Of a stretch of 64,000 bases of DNA, positions 35,161 to 43,634 are shown one piece after another. How positions within the stretch are numbered: the stretch's first letter is position 1; every line of letters begins with the position of its first letter. A program made the position numbers and the translations under genes. The notes beneath the pieces were generated by a model, which saw only the letters and a program-made list of their open reading frames with translations, did no database searches and was not told the origin of the DNA. Source of the DNA: Ornithinimicrobium pratense. Its GTDB lineage: Bacteria > Actinomycetota > Actinomycetes > Actinomycetales > Dermatophilaceae. Location: NCBI RefSeq assembly GCF_008843165.1, contig NZ_CP044427.1, positions 3,038,001 through 3,102,000 of the forward strand, read 5' to 3'.

Positions 35161-35901
35161 GTGATCGCGTACGCTGTGGCGTGTCCGAGGCCGGCTCGGA
35201 CCAGCCGGGTCTTGCCGGAGGCAGAGGCGGCACGTGCGGGTTCTAGAGGCAGCGGGCGATCCGCAGGAAGAGCAGGGCCGCTCCTGACATCCCACCCAGC
35301 TCAGCCACCAGGGTCGGACCCCTCGACCGCGGGTGCCGCTCGCTCCTCGGGGGCTGCTCCGCTCGACAGTCTGCTGGGTCAGGTCGGCCGTGGCGACCGG
35401 GCCGCTTTCGCCGACCTCTACGACGCCGTCGCACCGCGGCTGTACGGGCTGGCGCAGCGGGTCGTGCGCGACGCGGCGATTGCCGAGGAGGTCACCCAAG
35501 AGGTGTTCCTGCAGGTCTGGCGGGAGGCGGACCGCTTCTCCCCGGCCCGCGGCTCGGCCCTGGCCTGGCTGCTCACGCTGACTCACCGCCGCTCGGTCGA
35601 CCGGGTGCGGTCCGAGCAGGCGCAATCCGACCGGCTCCATCGCTACGAATCACATGTGACGTCCGTGCCCTATGACACTACTGCCGAGGAGGCGGTCGGG
35701 CGGGTCGAGGCAGGGCGCGTCCGGACGGCGCTCGACCTGGTGGGCGAGCCCCACCGCACCGCGCTGCAGCTGGCCTATCTGGAGGGCCTGACTCACCGTG
35801 AGGTCGCCCAGCAGACCGGCGTGCCGCTGGGGACCGCCAAGACCCGGATCAGGGACGGGTTGCACAAGATCCGCCACGCCATGACAGGAGGTGAGCAGTG
35901 A
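35161..35901 (+). CDS. sigK: ECF sigma factor, SigK-like (start uncertain)
   Basis: Up to 246 residues. The sigma2 region runs from FADLYDAVAPRLYGLAQRVV through VFLQVWREADRF, then WLLTLTHRRSVDRVR; sigma4 is LAYLEGLTHREVAQQ through GTAKTRIRDGLHKIR. It is most like SigK, and the next gene encodes an RskA-like anti-sigma factor with a 4-bp overlap. GTG 35161 opens the frame, but its first about 70 residues are unlike the family. TTG 35212 and CTG 35284 are later choices, and there is no in-frame ATG before the conserved part. Confidence 0.85.
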   Translation: MIAYAVACPRPARTSRVLPEAEAARAGSRGSGRSAGRAGPLLTSHPAQPPGSDPSTAGAARSSGAAPLDSLLGQVGRGDRAAFADLYDAVAPRLYGLAQRVVRDAAIAEEVTQEVFLQVWREADRFSPARGSALAWLLTLTHRRSVDRVRSEQAQSDRLHRYESHVTSVPYDTTAEEAVGRVEAGRVRTALDLVGEPHRTALQLAYLEGLTHREVAQQTGVPLGTAKTRIRDGLHKIRHAMTGGEQ

Positions 35902-36656
35902 GCGACCAGCATCAGACCCCGCCCGAGGGTGAGCCGCACGACCTGGCCGCCCCCTACGCGCTGGACGCGGTGGACGACCTGGAACGTGCCAGGTTCGAGG
36001 CCCACCTGTCCGGCTGTGCGGCATGCCAGGCCGAGGTCCGTGACCTTCGCGAGGCGGCGGCGCTCCTGTCCGCGGGTATGGAGCTCGCCCCGCCCGCCAG
36101 CCTCCGCCACCGCGTGCTCGAACAGGTCGAGACTCAGCCGCGCCGGCCTGAGTCCCCCGCAGCCGTCCTTGCGGTGGGCGGCGCCTCGCGCGACGAGGCC
36201 CAGCCGGCCCCGGCGGCGGCAGGCCGCCCCCGCCGGGGTTGGTGGCTGGCCGCAGCCGCGGCTGTGGTCATCGGCACGGGGGGCTACGTGGCCACACAGG
36301 TCCTGCAGGAGCCGGACCCGTCGGCACGCATCGTGCAGGCGCAGGACGCGCGGGAGTTCGACGCGACCACCGGCGAGGCGACGGTGATCGCCTCCGCCGA
36401 GCAGGGAGCGGCACTGCTCCGACTGCCGGCAGACCTGGAGCCACCCCCACAGGGGCAGGTGTACCAGGCCTGGTACGTCGGCGGGGACGGCTCGGCCCGG
36501 TCGGCGGGTCTGCTGACCGGTGACGTCGTGCAGGAGCGTGAGGTCGTCCTGCAGGGTGACCTGAAGGGGGCCGCCGCCGTGGGGCTGACCCTCGAGCCGG
36601 AGGGTGGCTCGGACCAGCCGACGAGCGAGCCGTTCGCCGTGGTCCCGCTCGGCTGA
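35898..36656 (+). CDS. rskA: Anti-sigma factor RskA-like membrane protein
   Basis: 252 residues. The cytoplasmic anti-sigma domain contains a zinc-type H36-x3-C40-x2-C43 (HLSGCAACQ). One membrane helix lies at about residue 112-130 (WWLAAAAAVVIGTGGYVA), and an extracytoplasmic RskA C-terminal domain follows (YQAWYVGGDGSARSAGLL). It holds SigK inactive until regulated proteolysis cuts it, as in the M. tuberculosis pair. GTG 35898 overlaps the sigma factor stop. Confidence 0.9.
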   Translation: MSDQHQTPPEGEPHDLAAPYALDAVDDLERARFEAHLSGCAACQAEVRDLREAAALLSAGMELAPPASLRHRVLEQVETQPRRPESPAAVLAVGGASRDEAQPAPAAAGRPRRGWWLAAAAAVVIGTGGYVATQVLQEPDPSARIVQAQDAREFDATTGEATVIASAEQGAALLRLPADLEPPPQGQVYQAWYVGGDGSARSAGLLTGDVVQEREVVLQGDLKGAAAVGLTLEPEGGSDQPTSEPFAVVPLG

Positions 36657-36779
36657 CGGCGGCATACCCGCGCTGCGGGCAGCGGCCTGTCCACCCGCCG
36701 CTACCCGCCCGCCGCTGTCCACCCGCCGCGGGGACGAGCAGCCGCGAGCCCAGCAGACCTTTGAGCATCGCGGACACGA

Positions 36780-36817
36780 CCAGGGCCGTGGGGGCACGAC
36801 GGCCCCCACGGCCCTGG
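36780..36817. terminator. Long hairpin terminator between convergent genes
   Basis: Perfect 16-bp stem CCAGGGCCGTGGGGGC with its complement and a 6-nt loop, about 125 bp after the RskA stop. It probably ends transcription in one or both directions. Confidence 0.65.
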
Positions 36818-36922
36818 CGGGTGAGCTCGTTGGTCACGGTCGGCTCACCCGCGCACCCGGCGGCGGGCCACCACCTGGGTGTCACTACATGATTCGGCGC
36901 CGGCGGGATCATGGATGGCAGA

Positions 36923-36938
36923 TGTGAGCAGCATCACG
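36923..36938. promoter_or_regulatory. CRP/GlxR-like site TGTGA-N6-TCAC
   Basis: TGTGAGCAGCATCACG matches the TGTGA-N6-TCACA pattern of CRP-family sites, with one mismatch. It lies in a convergent gap, so a promoter role is not obvious. Low confidence. Confidence 0.25.
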
Positions 36939-36959
36939 ATTTCATGCCAGACCAGGCAC

Positions 36960-39217
36960 TCAGCCGCCCAGGGCAGCCCAGCGCCGCTCGGCCCAGGCCA
37001 GCACCCGCTCCCGCCAGCGCGGCCGGAAGGCATACACCGCCGCCAGCCGCGTCACCGTCGCCCGCTCGGCCAGCACCCGCCTGTCCTCCCCCACCCGGGC
37101 CGCGGTCAGCACGCCCTTCACCGCATCCACCACCGTCGGCACCGCCTCGGCCGGCCACAGTCCCTGGGCATGCCGCAGGTCGGCGTGCACCGCGAGGTTG
37201 AGTGGGTCGAGCGCGGGCTCGGCAAGGCAGAGCGTGTCGAGGTCGAGCACGCCGAGCCGGGTGCCGTCCCAGAGCAGCTGCTGGTCGTGCAGGTCGCGGT
37301 GGGTCACCACGAGCCCGCCGGTCGTCTCGCCGGCCGCCATCCCCAGCTGCCGCGCCGTCTCTGCCAGCCGCTGCGGCCACGGCGTCCCGTCCAGCATCCC
37401 GGTGGCCGCTGCGCGGGTCGCCCACCCGCGCAGCACCTGCGCCTCGTCACCCCCGGTATGCCGTGCCAGCCCGGCTGTCGCCTCACCGCCGAGCCCCTGC
37501 AGCCGGGCCCACGAAGCCGCCCAGGTCTCCCAGATCCGCGGCCAGGACGGGTCCGCGTGCAGCCGGTGCACCGGTCGGCCGGGCAGCACGGAGAGGTCGA
37601 CGACCGAGTCGTCGTGACCGAGCACCGAGGGGGCAACCAGCCCGGCCGCCTCGACGAGCCGGCGCCCCGCCTCACTCGCCTCGGCGACACCGGGGGCCCG
37701 GCCGGGACGGAGCACCTTGGCGTAGCGGTCGGCCAGCTCGACGACCGCGCGGCGGCCCGCACGGTGGACGACGAGCCTGCCCCGCGCCGCCACGTCGGCG
37801 AGCGCCGGGAGCGTGTCGTCCGCCCCCGGCGGCAGCAGCTTCACCCTGCCGTCCAGGTCGACGGTCGCGGCACGCAGCCGGCTCCGGCCGTCCAGGCCCT
37901 CGACAGCCACCCGGGCCCGCTCGCCCACCGGCCAGGCCCGGCACACCTGGATGACCTCGCCGTCGGCCTGCACGGTCGAGGGCACCCGCCACCCGACGGG
38001 CACGGTCGCGTGCCCCCGGGCGACCCGTGCTCGAGGGCCCACGCCTTGGGCCAGCACCCCCGCAGCGAGCGCCGTGCGCCGCTCGACCTCGGCCTCCCAG
38101 CCCTCGTCCTGCGCGCGCCAGGGCTCGGTCACCCGGGACAGGAGCGCTGCGGCGACCCAGACGGGGTGGGGAGAGGGTGCGCCATACCCCTCCTGGACCG
38201 CCTCGACGGAGGTGCCCTCGATCAGCGCGACCGCCCAGAGGTTGCCCAGGTCGACCTCGGCCGGGCCGCGGCAGAGTCGGTCGAGGTCGCCGAGCACGAC
38301 GCGGCCGTCGGTGGCGGCCAGGCACTGGTCGAGGGAGAAGTCGCCGTGCAGGACGACGTCTGCCCCCTCCCCGCGGGCGGAGGGCAGCTCGTCCAGGACC
38401 CCCGCGCGACGCGGCCGAGCTCGGGGGCGACCTGCTCTAGCTGCACCACGGTGCAGTCTGCGGCAGCCCGGACCTCGGGCCAGCCGCGTCGTTCCAGGCC
38501 GGTCACGGACGACGTGGGGACCTGGTGCAGGCGTGCCAGCAGCCGGCCGGTGCTCCGTTGCTCGTCCTCGGTGGCACCCCCCGAGAGGTCGCGCCCCTCG
38601 ATCCATTGCCAGGCACTCACCCGGTCACCTGGCCGCATCCCGGTCGCGCGGGCCTGCTCCTGCGTCGCCGGGCGCAGCACGGGCACCCCGTGGTCGGTCA
38701 GCACCTGCACCGCGTGTGCCCAGCGCCACCGGTGCGGTTCGGCCGTGACCCGCACCACCGAGTCACCGACCCGCAGCACGAGCCGGCGCAGCGGGTTGTA
38801 GCGCAGCAGGGTCGCGGCGCCGAGATCGAGCCCTGCCAGGGCCCGGGCCAGCCGGGGGTCGGTCTCGACCGGACCCCAGACCAGCAGGGCACCGCTGGGC
38901 AGCGTCCGCTCTCCCAACCGGTCGGCGAGCCCCACCTCGGCCGCGACCAGCCGGGCCTTGTCCACCTTCACCCGGGTCGGCCCGATCAGCACCTGCACCC
39001 AGCCCACCGCCGCGCCGGTGGACCGGTCTGCCAGCGCCGCGACGTGCTTGACGCTGGGCTTGGGCCGAAGGCGGGTGGCGCGCACCGGCATCCCGATGAG
39101 CTTGCTCAGCCGGTCGGCGTCCAGCAGGAGGCCCAGGTGCGGGTCGGGCGTCCACGGGGCGGGCCCGGGCAGCCGCAACGACCCGAGGGCGTGACGTGGG
39201 CTGCGCAGCTCAGCCAT
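36960..39217 (-). pseudogene. Two-domain phosphotransferase (APH-like), frameshifted
   Basis: Two overlapping frames together encode one protein of about 750 residues with two kinase-like domains. The first part (39217 to about 38404) starts MAELRSPRHALG and runs to LEQVAPELGRVARG. The second, in another frame, continues VLDELPSARGEGADVVLHGDFSLDQ (catalytic loop of domain 1, then GDLDRL) and later THRDLHDQQ with LDLDTLCLAEPALDP (domain 2). The shift falls in a C5 run at 38399-38403; one added base restores the frame. It is either a true lesion or a sequencing indel. It overlaps the ABC exporter gene by 8 bp and closes the glycosyltransferase operon. Confidence 0.8.
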
Positions 39218-40985
39218 TGAGGTCCTCCAGCACGCGCTCCCAGGGCGCCTCGTCGGGCGGGCCCTGCCAGGTCACCTGACCCTCCTCGATGAGGATCAGA
39301 CGGTCGGCCCAGCGGGCGGTCTCCAGGTCGTGGGTGACCATGACGCAGGTGCGGCCGCGGGCCAGCTCCTGGATGGCCTGGCTGACCAGCTCGACGTTCT
39401 CCGGGTCCAGCCCCGTCGTCGGCTCGTCGAGCAGCAGCACGGGCGCGTCGCGGAGGAAGGCACGGGCCAGCGAGATCCGCTGCTTCTGCCCGCCGGACAG
39501 GCTCGAGCCCCGCTCGGTGACCGTGGTCTGCAGGCCGTCGGGCAGCCGGTCGGTGAACTCCACGACCCGGGCCAGCCGGGCGGCGTGCAGCACCTCCTCG
39601 TCGGTGGCGTCCGGGCTGCCCTGGCGGATGTTGTCCTCGATCGTGCCGGTGAAGAGGATCGCGTCCTGCTGCACCAGGGCGACCTGGCGCCGCAGCACAC
39701 CCAGGTCGAGGTTGCGCAGGTCGATGCCGTCGAGCCGCACGCTGCCCTGCTCCGGGTCCAGCAGCCGCAGCAGCAGCGAGATCAGCGTGGACTTGCCCGA
39801 GCCCGAGGGCCCGACCACCGCCACCGTCTCACCGGGCACCACCGCGAGCGACAGCCCGCGCAGCACCGGCACGCCGGGCTCGAACTCCAGGTCCACCTCG
39901 TCCAGGGCCAGCGCGCCCCGGACCTTGCGCAGCGGCAACGGGTGCGGCGGGGAGACGATGTCGGGCTCGACGTCGAGGATGTCCGCGACCCGCTCGCCGG
40001 AGGCGCTGGCGCGGGCGATGCGGCCGGTGTACTTGGCCAGGTCCCGCAGCGGCTTCATCGACGTCTTCAGGTAGGTCAGGAAGATCACCAGGTCACCGGG
40101 CGTCATCGCGCCCTGCAGCACCCGGGTCCCGCCCAGGTAGAGCACCGCGGCGGTCGCGATCCCGACGAGCACGTCGGTGCGGCGCTCCAGCGCGGCGGCC
40201 AGCTTCCGGGCCTTGACCCCGTCCTTGAGCGACTTGACGTTCGAGCCCCGGAAGTGCTGTGACCGGTCACCCTCCATGCCGTACGCCTGCACGTGCGTCA
40301 TCCCCGCCATCGTCTCCTGGGCGATGTTGGCCAGGTCGCCCTCGCTGCGCCGCGTCTTGCGCGAGGCGGAGGTGATCTTGCTGGTGCTCGTCCGTGAGGA
40401 GAGGACGAAGACGAGGATCGCCCCCAGGCTGATGAGCGTCAGCAACGGGTCCAGCCAGGTCATCACGCCCAGCATCGCCACCAGGGTGAAGCAGTTGACC
40501 AGCAGCGGCATGCCGGCGGTCACGCCCACCTCCTGCAGCCGCCCCACGTCGGCGACCAGGCGCTGCACGACGTCACCGGAGCGCGCCTTGCCGTGGTAGG
40601 AGCGGGACAGTCCCTGCACGTGGTCGAAGACCCGCGCACGCAGCTGGGTGGCGATCCGGGAGCCGCCGAGCGCGAAGCAGACGGTGCTGCCGTAGTTGCT
40701 CACGGCGCGCAGCCCGACGATCGAGATCGTCGCCAGACCCGCGGCGATGAGCAGCTGGGTGGAGGCGCTCGGGCCGCTGCCGCTCAGGTCGGCGCCGAGG
40801 CTGCGGGTGACCGCATCGACGACCAGCTTGACCGGCCACGGCTCGAGCACGCGGAAGACGACCTCGAGCATGAGCAGCAGCCCACCCCCGGCCAGCAGCT
40901 TCTTCTGGCCATGGAGGTGGGGCTTGATCAGCCCCAGGGTGCGGCGCAGGGCCGTCGGCCGCAACGTCTCGGACGTCTCCGCCAT
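39210..40985 (-). CDS. ABC exporter, fused permease and ATPase (MsbA-like)
   Basis: 591 residues from ATG 40985, which has AGGAAGG 8 nt upstream. The N-terminal half has six membrane segments, and the nucleotide-binding domain has Walker A GPSGSGKST, signature LSGGQKQRISLARA and Walker B VLLLDEPTTGLDPENVE. Such half-size exporters work as homodimers and move lipids, glycolipids or peptides outward. Flanked by three glycosyltransferases and a kinase-like protein, it probably exports their glycoconjugate product. Confidence 0.88.
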   Translation of the reverse strand: MAETSETLRPTALRRTLGLIKPHLHGQKKLLAGGGLLLMLEVVFRVLEPWPVKLVVDAVTRSLGADLSGSGPSASTQLLIAAGLATISIVGLRAVSNYGSTVCFALGGSRIATQLRARVFDHVQGLSRSYHGKARSGDVVQRLVADVGRLQEVGVTAGMPLLVNCFTLVAMLGVMTWLDPLLTLISLGAILVFVLSSRTSTSKITSASRKTRRSEGDLANIAQETMAGMTHVQAYGMEGDRSQHFRGSNVKSLKDGVKARKLAAALERRTDVLVGIATAAVLYLGGTRVLQGAMTPGDLVIFLTYLKTSMKPLRDLAKYTGRIARASASGERVADILDVEPDIVSPPHPLPLRKVRGALALDEVDLEFEPGVPVLRGLSLAVVPGETVAVVGPSGSGKSTLISLLLRLLDPEQGSVRLDGIDLRNLDLGVLRRQVALVQQDAILFTGTIEDNIRQGSPDATDEEVLHAARLARVVEFTDRLPDGLQTTVTERGSSLSGGQKQRISLARAFLRDAPVLLLDEPTTGLDPENVELVSQAIQELARGRTCVMVTHDLETARWADRLILIEEGQVTWQGPPDEAPWERVLEDLNG

Positions 40986-41076
40986 GCGCGCCACCTTCCT
41001 CTCCTTGTGCGGGTATGTCGTGTCGACCGGCTCCCTGCGCGTCCTGGGCCGCGCCGCCCCGGCGGGGAGGCCTGCT

Positions 41077-42363
41077 CTAGACCAGTGCACCCTGGGCCTC
41101 CAGGGTCGCGTCCAGGACGTGGTCCCAGGAATGCTCGGAGTCCATCAGCTCGCGGGCCGCGGCCCCGAGGCGGCCGGCGCGCGCCGGGTCGGCCACGAGC
41201 GCGTCGATCGCGGCAGCCAGGGCAGCCGGGTCCGACGGCGGCACCAGGACGCCGGTCTCGCCGTCGCGGACGACGGAGGGGATCTGGCCGATGCGCGTGG
41301 CGACGGTCGCCAGCGCGGCGGCGCCGTACTCGTAGACCTTCAGCGGGGAGAAGTAGTGGTCGTCCCGCTCGGGGTAGGGCGCGACGGCGACGAGAGCACC
41401 CTGCAGGGCCTGCGGGACCTGCTCCGGCGCGACGGCCCCGACCAGCTCGACGTCCAGGCCGTGCTTGGCCACGGCCGCTTCGACGACCTCGCGCACCGGC
41501 CCGTCGCCGATGAGCCGTAGCCGCCACGGGACCTGCGCCAGGGCGGCGGCCTCGACCAGGTCCTCCACGCCGTGCCAGGGCTTGAGCGTGCCGACGAAGA
41601 CGACGACGGGAGCGCCGGCCAGGTCAGGGATCACGGGGCGGATGCGGGCGGTGTTGACGCCGTTGGGGGTGACCACGATGGAGGGACGGGCGGCGGTCGT
41701 AGGACGCTGGGCACCTGTGTGCCAGAACGGTGTGTCACATCCGTCGTCCGGGCGACGGATGTGACACACCGTTACCGCACCAGCGTCAGCGCCGCCGTCC
41801 AGGTGACGGGTGCGCGCGGCAGCGTCAGCGCGGTTGTCCAGGTGACCGCCGACCCAGTCGGCCACCGGCTGGCTCACGCAGCCGACGACGTCGGCGGCGG
41901 CGAGCTGCGCGCGCAGGGCACCGACGGCGCTCTCCACGTCGACCAGCACCCGGTGGGTCGCCTGCTCCTCGATCAGCGGCGCGTTGACCTCCAAGATCGT
42001 GGTCGGCTCACGCCCGGGCAGGGCGTCGCGGACCTGGCCCAGGACGCGGGAGAAGAGGGAGTAGCGCTCATAGACCACGTCCGGCGCGAGCTCGACCACC
42101 TGGCCGGCCAGGTCGGCGGCGGCGCGCTGCTGTGCGTGCTCGCGCTCGGCCGGGTCCAGGCCCTTGCCGCCGACGCGGACGATGTGCACGGGCAGGTCGG
42201 CCAGGTCGGCGGGGACGTCCTCGCCGCGGCGCACGGCATACACCTCCACGTGGGCGCCGCGGGCGCGCCAGGCGCGGACGATCTCCTGGATGTGCACGCT
42301 GGCGCCCTTGGTGCCGAAGACGGGGATGCCGGGGTCGGCGCAGACGTAGGCGACGGTGGTCAT
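41077..42363 (-). CDS. Glycosyltransferase family 4, with palindromic insertion
   Basis: 428 residues, GT-B. The N-terminal domain has GIPVFGTKGASVHIQEI, and the donor domain has VVFVGTLKPWHGVEDLVEA and SPLKVYEYGAAALATVAT, with the usual Glu. Between VSQPVADWVGG (about residue 173) and IVVTPNGVNTARI (about 229) lie about 50 residues foreign to the family. They are encoded by a perfect 48-bp palindrome and a duplicated 29-bp segment, and the frame is kept. The start overlaps the stop of the next glycosyltransferase by 4 bp. Confidence 0.85.
   Translation of the reverse strand: MTTVAYVCADPGIPVFGTKGASVHIQEIVRAWRARGAHVEVYAVRRGEDVPADLADLPVHIVRVGGKGLDPAEREHAQQRAAADLAGQVVELAPDVVYERYSLFSRVLGQVRDALPGREPTTILEVNAPLIEEQATHRVLVDVESAVGALRAQLAAADVVGCVSQPVADWVGGHLDNRADAAARTRHLDGGADAGAVTVCHIRRPDDGCDTPFWHTGAQRPTTAARPSIVVTPNGVNTARIRPVIPDLAGAPVVVFVGTLKPWHGVEDLVEAAALAQVPWRLRLIGDGPVREVVEAAVAKHGLDVELVGAVAPEQVPQALQGALVAVAPYPERDDHYFSPLKVYEYGAAALATVATRIGQIPSVVRDGETGVLVPPSDPAALAAAIDALVADPARAGRLGAAARELMDSEHSWDHVLDATLEAQGALV
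41726..41773. repeat. 48-bp perfect palindromic element, copy 2, inside a gene
   Basis: Two perfect 21-nt arms (AACGGTGTGTCACATCCGTCG and its complement, without listing the latter) around a TCCGGG centre. It has the same size and near-identical sequence to the element at 24906-24953. It is read through in frame by the glycosyltransferase gene. Confidence 0.9.
41781..41848. repeat. Imperfect 29-bp direct repeat next to the palindrome
   Basis: CAGCGTCAGCGC...GTCCAGGTGAC occurs at 41781 and 41820, 39 bp apart. The pair is in frame inside the same glycosyltransferase and adjoins the 48-bp palindrome, so it forms part of the same inserted stretch. Confidence 0.75.
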
Positions 42364-43634
42364 CGGCGGGCCTCCACGGGTCGGGCGAGGTCGGCGAGGA
42401 GCCGGACCTGGCGGGTGGTGTCGAAGTCGCGCTCGATCAGCGCGCGGGCGGCGCGGGCGGCCTCCACACGAGGCCAGGTCGGGTCGGCCACCTGCCGCAG
42501 CGCGTCGGCGACCCGCTCGGGCAGGCCCGCCGGCTGGTGGGAGAGCAGGATGCCGGTGGCGGGGGTCTCGCCCCGGGCTGGGTGGACGGCCTCGGGGATG
42601 CCGGTGACGTCGGTGGCCACGCAGGGCACGCCGCTGGCCATCGCCTCCAGCAGGACGGTCGGCAGCCCGTCGGCGTTGCCGTCCGCGCCCACCACGCAGG
42701 GGGCGGCCATGACGTCGGCCCAGTCGAGCTCGGCGACCAGCTCGGCCTGGCTGCGGGAGCCGAACAGGCTGACCACGTCGGTCAGCCCGGCGTCGGCGAC
42801 CTGCTGGCGCAGGGCGGGGAGCAGCTCGCCCTCGCCCACGATCCGGACCTGGAGCGGCATACCCTCCGCGTGCAGCTGCCGGGTGGCCTCCACGAGGTGG
42901 TCAAAACCCTTCTTCTCCACCACGCGGCCGACGGCCAGCACGCGCAGTGGGGTATGCGGCGGCTCGGGGTCGCGGTAGGTGAACCGGGGCAGGTCCAGGC
43001 CGTTGCGGACTAGCACGACCTTGTCGACCTTCTCGTCCAGTGTCGGGTCGATGGTGGTGAGCAGGTGGCGGCGGTTGTAGTCGCTGATCGCCACCACCTT
43101 CTCGGCGCGGTGCAGGATCTCGCGCAGCAGGACCGGGTCGAGGTCCTCGTGGAAGATGTCCTTGGCGTGGGTGGTGACGGTGTAGGGGATGCCGGTGAGC
43201 GCGGAGGCGACGGCGGCGCACCAGGAGGCCAGCGTGGCGAAGTGCACGTGCATCCGGGTGATGCCGTCGCGGCGCAGGGCTAACGCCAGCTCGACGGCCT
43301 GGGCGGCGTCGGAGGGGTCGAGGCGGACCAGCAGCGGCATGAGCTCGCCGAGCCGGGCACCGAAGTCGGGCAGCTCGGCGTGTGCGCGGGCGAAGGCGTC
43401 CCACTCGGTCGACAGTTTGAGGGGCCGGCGCAGATGGGTGACCGGCGCCTGGACCTGGGCCAGCTGAGGGTGGAAGCGGGAGTCGCTGGTGGGGCGCAGG
43501 GCGTAGATCGCCAGGTCCTCGCCGGCGGCCTCGCGGGCCAGGATCTCGGTGACGACGAAGGTCTCGGAGAAGCGCGGGTAGACCTTGAGGATGTAGGCCG
43601 TGCGCTCGGGACGGGGCTGGGTCTCAGATAGCAA
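42360..43634 (-). CDS. Glycosyltransferase family 4 protein
   Basis: 424 residues. VYPRFSETFVVTEI opens the acceptor domain, with HVHFATLASWCAAVAS and YTVTTHAKDIFHED typical of surface-polysaccharide GT4 enzymes. The donor domain has VGRVVEKKGFDHLVEA and ADGLPTVLLEAMASGVP with the E-x7-E pair. TTG 43634 is the start, with AGGAGC about 7 nt upstream; the gene overlaps the upstream gene by 11 bp and the downstream one by 4 bp. Confidence 0.88.
   Translation of the reverse strand: MLSETQPRPERTAYILKVYPRFSETFVVTEILAREAAGEDLAIYALRPTSDSRFHPQLAQVQAPVTHLRRPLKLSTEWDAFARAHAELPDFGARLGELMPLLVRLDPSDAAQAVELALALRRDGITRMHVHFATLASWCAAVASALTGIPYTVTTHAKDIFHEDLDPVLLREILHRAEKVVAISDYNRRHLLTTIDPTLDEKVDKVVLVRNGLDLPRFTYRDPEPPHTPLRVLAVGRVVEKKGFDHLVEATRQLHAEGMPLQVRIVGEGELLPALRQQVADAGLTDVVSLFGSRSQAELVAELDWADVMAAPCVVGADGNADGLPTVLLEAMASGVPCVATDVTGIPEAVHPARGETPATGILLSHQPAGLPERVADALRQVADPTWPRVEAARAARALIERDFDTTRQVRLLADLARPVEARR

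Larger units (their letters stand above)
36657..36959. other. Convergent intergenic region with hairpin and CRP-like site
   Basis: 303 bp between the RskA stop and the kinase-like gene stop. It holds two copies of TGTCCACCCGCCGC 28 bp apart (36688 and 36716), a long hairpin (36780-36817) and a CRP-like inverted motif (36923-36938). No ORF is convincing. Confidence 0.6.
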
